NCBI GenBank assembly: GCA_002432085.1
Contig: DJFN01000031.1
Location: 1-10,560 of the forward strand
DNA from: Flavobacteriales bacterium UBA5871
Lineage (GTDB): Bacteria > Bacteroidota > Bacteroidia > Flavobacteriales_D > Crocinitomicaceae
Reading direction: 5' to 3'
Length of the DNA stretch: 10,560 nt
Shown: one piece after another, positions 6,678-10,560 of the stretch
Position numbering within the stretch: position 1 is the stretch's first letter
Layout of the letters: every line of letters starts with the position of its first letter
Translations under genes and position numbers: made by a program
The notes under the pieces: model-generated
What the model saw: only the letters and a program-made list of their open reading frames with translations
The model's database searches: none
Told to the model about the DNA's origin: nothing

Positions 6678-7385
6678 ATGAAAAAGCTCCTTTTAATCTT
6701 CGCTCTGGCTGCAGGAACAGTGTTCGGACAGACAGACAACACTTCAAAACCTACCATTACCGTAAACGGAGCTGCCAAAGTTTCCATCGTTCCCGACATG
6801 ACAGAGCTAAACATTCACCTTTCGTCGGTGAAAATGAACATGGCCGATGCGACCAAGGCAATCGGCGACCAGACGCAGCAGTTTATGAAGATCCTGAAAC
6901 AGCTCGGATTCCAGGAAACGGATGTGAAAACAACCAACTATTCGGCTTCGAAAAACAGGATCTATCGTGAGCACGGTCCGATCGACAGCGGCTACGTGGT
7001 CTCTCAGAACCTGACGGTTAAATTCGCCTACAGCCAGGCGACGCTGCAGAAAATCGTGGCACGTTTCGCGGAGGCAAAAGACCCGGTGAATTTCAACATC
7101 AGCTTTTACGTTTCCGACGCGCTGCGTGAAAAAACAGAAGCAGAGCTTCAAACCAAAGCTGTAACCGATGCGCGTAAAAAAGCGATCAATCTTTCAACTG
7201 CCGCCGGCGTGAAAACAGGCGCTGTTAAGTCTATCATCTACGGAAGTGAAAACACCGGAATGATTTACTACAAGAACGAAATGAGAATGATGGCAGATGC
7301 GGGATCAGACGGTGCCGATCTGCGTTTCGCTCCACAGGAAGTCGAGCTGCAGGAATCTGTGACGCTGGTGTGGTTTATCGAATAA
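6678..7385 (+). CDS. Secreted SIMPL-domain (DUF541, YggE-like) protein
   Basis: A 235-residue exported protein of the SIMPL/DUF541 family. Members such as E. coli YggE and Brucella BP26 lie in the periplasm or outer membrane and are linked to oxidative stress; no enzymatic reaction is known. The start gives a clean signal peptide, MKKLLLIFALAAGTVFG, with cleavage before or near Gln18. The domain follows at once: PTITVNGAAKVSIVPDMTELNIHLSS, typical of the family's 'V.G.G.v...PD.a.l...v' opening. Next come the helix DATKAIGDQTQQFMKILKQLGFQETDVKTTNYS, a GYVVSQNLTVKF strand, and the late ALREKTEAELQTKAVTDARKKAINLSTAAGVKTGAV motif, the most conserved part of the family. The C-terminus FAPQEVELQESVTLVWFIE is the usual last strand. 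It is monocistronic, with its own promoter upstream and a terminator about 100 nt downstream. Confidence 0.9.
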   Translation: MKKLLLIFALAAGTVFGQTDNTSKPTITVNGAAKVSIVPDMTELNIHLSSVKMNMADATKAIGDQTQQFMKILKQLGFQETDVKTTNYSASKNRIYREHGPIDSGYVVSQNLTVKFAYSQATLQKIVARFAEAKDPVNFNISFYVSDALREKTEAELQTKAVTDARKKAINLSTAAGVKTGAVKSIIYGSENTGMIYYKNEMRMMADAGSDGADLRFAPQEVELQESVTLVWFIE

Positions 7386-7481
7386 ACGAACGCGAAATCA
7401 ATGACTCTCCCGCGAATTAACGCATAAGTCCCCGACTAGCCGGGACATATATGGAGTTCCAATTGTGTATGATAGTAAGCG

Positions 7482-7509
7482 AAAAAGGGAACTATACAGT
7501 TCCCTTTTC
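7482..7509. terminator. Bidirectional rho-independent terminator
   Basis: AAAAGGGAACT (7483-7493) pairs perfectly with AGTTCCCTTTT (7498-7508) around the loop ATAC. The A-run on one side and T-run on the other give a U-tract in both directions. It can end the SIMPL transcript from the left and any minus-strand transcript from the right. Confidence 0.8.
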
Positions 7510-7566
7510 GTGTTATTAATCTGTTTCAATATACCCTGTTGGGTAAGCTACCGGCTGCAGCTTGTC

Positions 7567-7671
7567 TTAGACCAGAATTATAAGACCAACCAGTACTGCT
7601 GCGCCTATTAATGCTAATACTAACATGACTCGTTGTTTTGTGCTTTCGCTTGTTTGATAGAAAGCTTTCAA
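7567..7671 (-). CDS. Candidate 34-residue single-helix membrane peptide
   Basis: On the minus strand a TTG codon at 7671-7669, preceded directly by a TGA stop, opens a 34-codon frame. It reads a polar, basic-tipped N-terminus (KAFYQTSESTKQRV) and then an uninterrupted hydrophobic stretch (MLVLALIGAAVLVGLIILV), ending in TAA. An internal ATG at 7626-7624 would give only the 19-residue hydrophobic part. The layout (short polar head, about 18-residue helix, immediate stop) is that of a small inner-membrane protein. The bidirectional terminator lies 58 nt downstream in its direction. There is no clear promoter or Shine-Dalgarno sequence, and I recognise no family. The non-ATG start and short length make this uncertain; it might also be chance. 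Confidence 0.35.
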   Translation of the reverse strand: MKAFYQTSESTKQRVMLVLALIGAAVLVGLIILV

Positions 7672-7955
7672 TCAACGTGCCATTACGACCTGTTAGAACA
7701 ATCAACTGTCTTACAAACGATTAAAACCCCGGCACCAGATCCTTGACTTAGTTTTCTTTTTCAAAATGAAAATAGCGCCGCCAGAAAGGAAGAAGATAGA
7801 GCAATTACGACCGATTTCAGCGCGAGCCTGCCTGTTCGCTTTCGCAAAGCTTCAGCAAAGCAAAGCCGGCAGACAGATGTGACCCGAAGCAGCCTTTGCT
7901 TCGCGGCGGTCGCTACGTGTATTAGTGTGGGTTTGAGTGTAAGTTCAGTAAAAGT

Positions 7956-8549
7956 TTACCCTTTCTTCAAAATCCCCTTCTCCACGCTTTCATTGATGAG
8001 CCGTTCTGCAAAATCCCAGATCGCGGCTGAGCCTTCTTTTATGATGCTCTTTTTTTCGTGAACCTTTTCATAGTTGACGCCGAATTCATTCCAGGTCCCG
8101 CCGTTGTTGGAAGTATTTTGCAGCAAAGGCTCCAACCGGTCCATTGCTCGGGCGAATCTGGCTTCAGCGGTTACGCCGGCCTCGAATTCTTCCCAGATTT
8201 CGATGAGCTCTTCCGCTTGAGCTTTTGGGAGCATCCCAAAAATGCGGTTGGCAGCCAGGCGTTCTTCATCGGTATTCGAGTGATTTTTCTGCGTGTCGTA
8301 GATGAACGTATCACCGGCGTCAATTTCAACAATATCGTGAATCAGCAGCATTTTGACCACTTTCAACAGGTCGACAGCCGCGTTGGAATGCTCCATCAGC
8401 ACAATCGCCATTAAAGCCAGGTGCCAGCTGTGCTCGGCGTCGTTTTCGTTGCGGTCGCTGTTGAACAGCTTCGTTTTTCGCTGAATGTACTTGACCTTAT
8501 CAATTTCCCTGATGAAATCGATTTGCTTCGCTAAGTTTTCCGGAGTCAT
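7956..8549 (-). CDS. HD-domain 5'-deoxynucleotidase (YfbR/HDDC2 type)
   Basis: A 197-residue cytoplasmic metal-dependent phosphohydrolase. YfbR and its eukaryotic relative HDDC2 dephosphorylate deoxyribonucleoside 5'-monophosphates, and this protein has the same layout. The HD metal-binding set is complete: H40 in ENDAEHSWHLALMA, the H71-D72 doublet in LLIHDIVEIDAGD, and D137 in ARAMDRLEPLLQN. The opening residues (LAKQIDFIREIDKVKYIQRKTKLFNSDRNEN) also match the family, including the Arg-rich segment before the first metal ligand. The family's E75-x-x-x-G-D motif follows the HD doublet. The length is typical. ATG at 8549 directly precedes the family-like start. The gene is divergent from the beta-propeller gene, with 158 nt between the start codons. 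No convincing terminator is seen directly after its stop. Confidence 0.88.
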   Translation of the reverse strand: MTPENLAKQIDFIREIDKVKYIQRKTKLFNSDRNENDAEHSWHLALMAIVLMEHSNAAVDLLKVVKMLLIHDIVEIDAGDTFIYDTQKNHSNTDEERLAANRIFGMLPKAQAEELIEIWEEFEAGVTAEARFARAMDRLEPLLQNTSNNGGTWNEFGVNYEKVHEKKSIIKEGSAAIWDFAERLINESVEKGILKKG

Positions 8550-8592
8550 GTTGCGGGGATTGGTTGAACGAAGATAACCCAGGTTCTTCTAT

Positions 8593-8616
8593 TTTTTTGG
8601 CCATAACCCCAAAAAA
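8593..8616. repeat. A/T-capped hairpin between divergent genes
   Basis: TTTTTTGG (8593-8600) pairs perfectly with CCAAAAAA (8609-8616) around an 8-nt loop. It sits between two divergent starts, where a terminator for either neighbour is not expected. It may act in the 5' leader of the HD gene or as a regulator site. Confidence 0.35.
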
Positions 8617-8660
8617 GCAGCAAAAAAAGGCATTCTCAACCGATCGAACTACTTTTTCAA

Positions 8661-8687
8661 TTGCTGATCGCGAATTCTGTATCTTTG
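8661..8687 (+). promoter_or_regulatory. Bacteroidota-type promoter for the beta-propeller gene
   Basis: TATCTTTG at 8680-8687 fits TAnnTTTG exactly. A TTG at 8661-8663 gives a 16-nt spacer, slightly short. Transcription would begin about 14 nt before ATG 8708. This supports ATG 8708 as the start rather than the TTG at 8564, which lies upstream of the promoter. Confidence 0.55.
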
Positions 8688-8707
8688 TGGCTCTTAACTG
8701 GCCTAAA

Positions 8708-9859
8708 ATGAAGTACCTCTGCCGTTTTCTTTTCCTTACAGCATTTCTTTTTACCGCAAATCACCTGAAGGCGCAGGACTTTCAATGGGCGAAAGCTATA
8801 CAGGGAACAGTCTATGAATCCGGCAGAAGCGTGATGTCCGATGCAGCCGGAAATGTCTACACAGTAGGTAGCTTCCAGGGAACGATCGATATGAATCCGG
8901 GGGCGGCAAGCTCTACGATCACGACAGCCGGTGGCTACGACATCTTTATCAGCAAGCTCGACGCAGCAGGGAATTTTTTGTGGGGAAAACGTATTGGCGG
9001 AACAGGCTACGATTTTGCATTCTATTCAACACTGGACGCCTCCGGAAACCTGTTCATGACGGGGTACTACACCGGAACCGTGGATTTTAATCCCGGAGCA
9101 GGAAACAATTCGATGACCGCGGGTCAGGCCGAAGACATTTTCATCCTGAAACTAACCTCCAACGGCGATTTTGTCTGGGTGAAAGGCTGTCCGGGAGGGT
9201 CGCTCGACAGAGGCATTTCGATGGCTTTCGATCTGTCAGGCAATGTTTATACCTGCGGCAGCTTTGTCGGAACGGTCGATTTCGATCCCGGACCCGGCGT
9301 CTTTAACCTCGTAGCCAATCTGTACGACGCGTTCATGCTCAAGCTCGATCCGGCCGGCAATTTTATATGGGCGAAGAAAATCGGAGGCTCCAATACCGAC
9401 GTTTTCATGGATATCGCCGTGGACAATGCCGGAGCGATCTATGCCACGGGTTATGCGACCACTTACACCGTGGATTTCGATCCGGGCGCGGGCGTAGCGA
9501 ATATTGCCCCGATAGGACTCGACGACGTTTTCGTACTGAAATGGGACACCGACGGAAATTACGTCTGGGCGAAGAGAATCGGAAGCACACAGGACGATCA
9601 GGGGAATTCCATTTGCCTCGATGCGTCGGGAAATATCCTGGTTGCCGGCTACTTTTCAGGAGCGATCGATTTCGATCCCGGATTGGGCCTTGCAAACGCC
9701 AACACAGCAGGCCTATCCGACCTGTTTCTCTGGAAACTGGACAATAACGGAAATCATCTGTGGGTGAAGACAATGGGCTGTATGGGAGAGGAAGAACCGA
9801 ATGTGCTGGCCATCGATGCAGCCGACGAACTATTTATCGGCGGTTTTTTCTCCGCATAG
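8708..9859 (+). CDS. Secreted SBBP-like beta-propeller protein, truncated by an in-frame TAG
   Basis: The 5' part of a large exported protein; 383 residues are read before TAG 9857-9859. The signal peptide is MKYLCRFLFLTAFLFTANHLKAQ. The mature part is a tandem array in which each unit shows W(A/V)K, a Gly-rich turn, a D-x-x-GN-(I/V/L)-Y strand, then G(T/A)(V/I)D(F/M)(D/N)PG and D-x-F-(I/V/L)-x-K-(L/W)-D. This is the SBBP/beta-propeller repeat common in Bacteroidota surface proteins. The D-x-(N/D)PG aspartates are at residues 61, 126, 191, 256 and 321, exactly 65 apart, and the series continues past the stop at 386 and 451. The full set of seven suggests one seven-bladed propeller, so the truncated product would lack complete blades 6 and 7 and all C-terminal modules. 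Likely type IX secretion cargo (inference). Binding partner unknown. Confidence 0.8.
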   Translation: MKYLCRFLFLTAFLFTANHLKAQDFQWAKAIQGTVYESGRSVMSDAAGNVYTVGSFQGTIDMNPGAASSTITTAGGYDIFISKLDAAGNFLWGKRIGGTGYDFAFYSTLDASGNLFMTGYYTGTVDFNPGAGNNSMTAGQAEDIFILKLTSNGDFVWVKGCPGGSLDRGISMAFDLSGNVYTCGSFVGTVDFDPGPGVFNLVANLYDAFMLKLDPAGNFIWAKKIGGSNTDVFMDIAVDNAGAIYATGYATTYTVDFDPGAGVANIAPIGLDDVFVLKWDTDGNYVWAKRIGSTQDDQGNSICLDASGNILVAGYFSGAIDFDPGLGLANANTAGLSDLFLWKLDNNGNHLWVKTMGCMGEEEPNVLAIDAADELFIGGFFSA

Positions 9860-10060
9860 GTTGATTTCAATCCCGGAAGCGGAATAGCAAACCGCACATC
9901 GGCAGGAGAAAGCGATGGTTTTCTGCTTCGAACCGATGCAAACGGCAATTTTGTCTCTGTGCTGCAATATGGAAGCTTTTCAGACGATGAGGTCTCCAGT
10001 GTATTTGTCGCTCCTTCGGGAAACTATTATTTAACCGGTAGTTATCAAGGCACTGCTGAC
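8888..10060 (+). repeat. Seven tandem propeller units of exactly 195 bp
   Basis: The GAT/GAC codon of the D-x-(N/D)PG motif occurs at 8888, 9083, 9278, 9473, 9668, 9863 and 10058, every interval being 195 bp. The nucleotide sequences have diverged while protein length is fixed, so this is selection on a fold, not a recent DNA duplication. The interrupting TAG falls two codons before the sixth motif. Confidence 0.85.
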
Positions 10061-10560
10061 TTCAATCCAGGAACCGGAATTACTTATCTGAACGCAGTAG
10101 GCGGACGCGATGCCTTCATCGTGAAATTTGGCGAATGCCTTCCGCTTGGTCATGCAGATACGATCGTTACCTGCGATCCCTATACATGGAACGGAACGCT
10201 GTACGACACAAGCGGCGATTATACCGTTACGCTTCCGTCCCAGAACGGCTGCGATTCGGTCCTGACGCTCAATCTGACCGTCAATCGTACGCTCGACACA
10301 TTGCACATCACTTCCTGCGAATCGTATGAATTGAACGGAGAAACCTACACTGCGGACGGAACATACGACCAGGTGCTCACGAATGCTCTCGGATGTGATT
10401 CGCTGCTGACACTGGTTCTCGACATCCGGAATAACACCTCGGCCACGCTGAATGTGACTTCCTGTGACGATTACGAGCTCAACGGTCAGAACTACACGAC
10501 TAGCGGAACCTACACGCAGCTGCTGGAAAATGCAGCCGGTTGTGATTCACTACTTACGCT
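9860..10560 (+). pseudogene. Continuation of the interrupted beta-propeller gene with C-terminal Cys repeats (runs off window)
   Basis: Directly after the TAG the same frame stays open for 233 codons to the window edge. It begins VDFNPGSGIAN, completing the sixth propeller unit, and contains the seventh unit (GTADFNPGTGI). It then changes to repeats of about 48 residues of the form TSC(D/E)xYELNGxxYTxxGTYxQxLxNAxGCDSLLTL, each with two cysteines. Three units are visible, the last cut by the window end. Such repeats typically sit between an N-terminal functional domain and a C-terminal type IX sorting signal, which would lie beyond this window. There is no start codon or promoter suggesting that this part is expressed alone. 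If the TAG is a base error or is read through, this and the preceding CDS are one gene of more than 617 codons. Confidence 0.75.
10172..10560 (+). repeat. Cys-containing 48-49-codon repeats
   Basis: The first Cys codons of successive units are at 10172, 10316 and 10463 (spacing 144 and 147 bp). Each unit has a second Cys in a GCDS motif about 30 residues later. At least three units are present and the array continues beyond the window. Confidence 0.75.

Larger units (their letters stand above)
7386..7955. other. 570-nt largely non-coding region
   Basis: No gene longer than about 35 codons is convincing. Contents in order are an imperfect hairpin (GTCCC 7428-7432 with GGGAC 7442-7446), a strong bidirectional terminator at 7482-7509, and a candidate small minus-strand membrane peptide gene at 7567-7671. 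An A/T hairpin (TTTTCA 7758-7763 with TGAAAA 7767-7772) and a 7-bp hairpin (CGAAGCA 7885-7891 with TGCTTCG 7897-7903) follow. A 60-codon plus-strand frame at 7879-8061 overlaps the HD gene and is unconvincing. Confidence 0.6.

Noticed and set aside
7879..8061. 60-codon plus-strand frame overlapping the HD gene end
   Set aside because: It overlaps the conserved C-terminal coding region of the HD gene and shows no signal peptide or domain; only its first part is Ser/Val-rich by chance.
8564..8707. N-terminal extension of the propeller gene from a TTG
   Set aside because: It would place 48 unrelated residues before a perfect signal peptide, and the exact TAnnTTTG promoter lies inside it.
9405..9773. 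122-codon minus-strand frame in the propeller gene
   Set aside because: It is Arg/Pro-rich and repeats with the propeller period, so it is a shadow of the repeat units on the other strand.
9857..9859. Recoding of TAG as an amino acid
   Set aside because: The AlkB gene ends in TAG right after its last conserved motif, and no suppressor or pyrrolysine genes are visible in the window.
8888..10560. Periodic repeats as a CRISPR array or satellite
   Set aside because: The 195-bp period is in frame, protein-coding and diverged at the DNA level; there are no identical short repeats with spacers.

Overview
The window reads as a chromosomal segment of a Bacteroidota bacterium, probably a marine or freshwater Flavobacteriales relative (inference). 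Three things support this. Two good matches to the Bacteroidota -7 promoter element TAnnTTTG lie just upstream of start codons. Shine-Dalgarno sequences are absent at most starts. The last gene is a large secreted beta-propeller protein followed by Cys-containing 'GCDS' repeats, an architecture typical of type IX secretion cargo in this phylum. Base composition is near-balanced, and all three stop codons are used.

Region 1 (1-2745, + strand) is a copper-handling cluster. It holds the C-terminal end of a CopA-type P1B copper ATPase, a 71-residue CxxC heavy-metal-associated chaperone-like protein, and a large multicopper oxidase. The oxidase carries all the canonical copper-ligand motifs, a Met/His-rich insert, and an extra C-terminal segment that looks like a CopB-type outer-membrane barrel. 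Together they would export cytosolic Cu(I), carry it, and oxidise or sequester it in the periplasm.

Region 2 (2865-5165, + strand) holds small enzymes: a VOC-fold protein, a RibD_C/dihydrofolate-reductase-like protein, a family-6 hypoxanthine/uracil-type DNA glycosylase that follows it after 6 nt, and an AlkB-type 2OG-Fe(II) dioxygenase. The last two form a small DNA base-repair pair.

Region 3 (5166-7385) has a structured intergenic stretch, an unrecognised membrane-anchored, low-complexity protein whose reading frame seems to be shifted near its 3' end, a DUF1801 protein with a clear terminator, and a secreted SIMPL-domain protein behind a good Bacteroidota promoter.

Region 4 (7386-7955) is mostly non-coding. 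It contains a strong bidirectional terminator and, on the minus strand, a candidate 34-residue single-helix membrane peptide that converges on that terminator.

Region 5 (7956-10560) has a minus-strand HD-domain 5'-nucleotidase (YfbR/HDDC2 type) divergent from the large secreted protein. The large protein has seven propeller repeats spaced exactly 65 codons apart and then Cys repeats of 48-49 codons running off the window. An in-frame TAG interrupts the sixth propeller repeat, so the gene is either a fresh nonsense pseudogene or carries a base error. I see no clearly new multi-gene system. The most notable items are the oxidase-barrel fusion, the interrupted periodic propeller gene and the candidate small membrane peptide.
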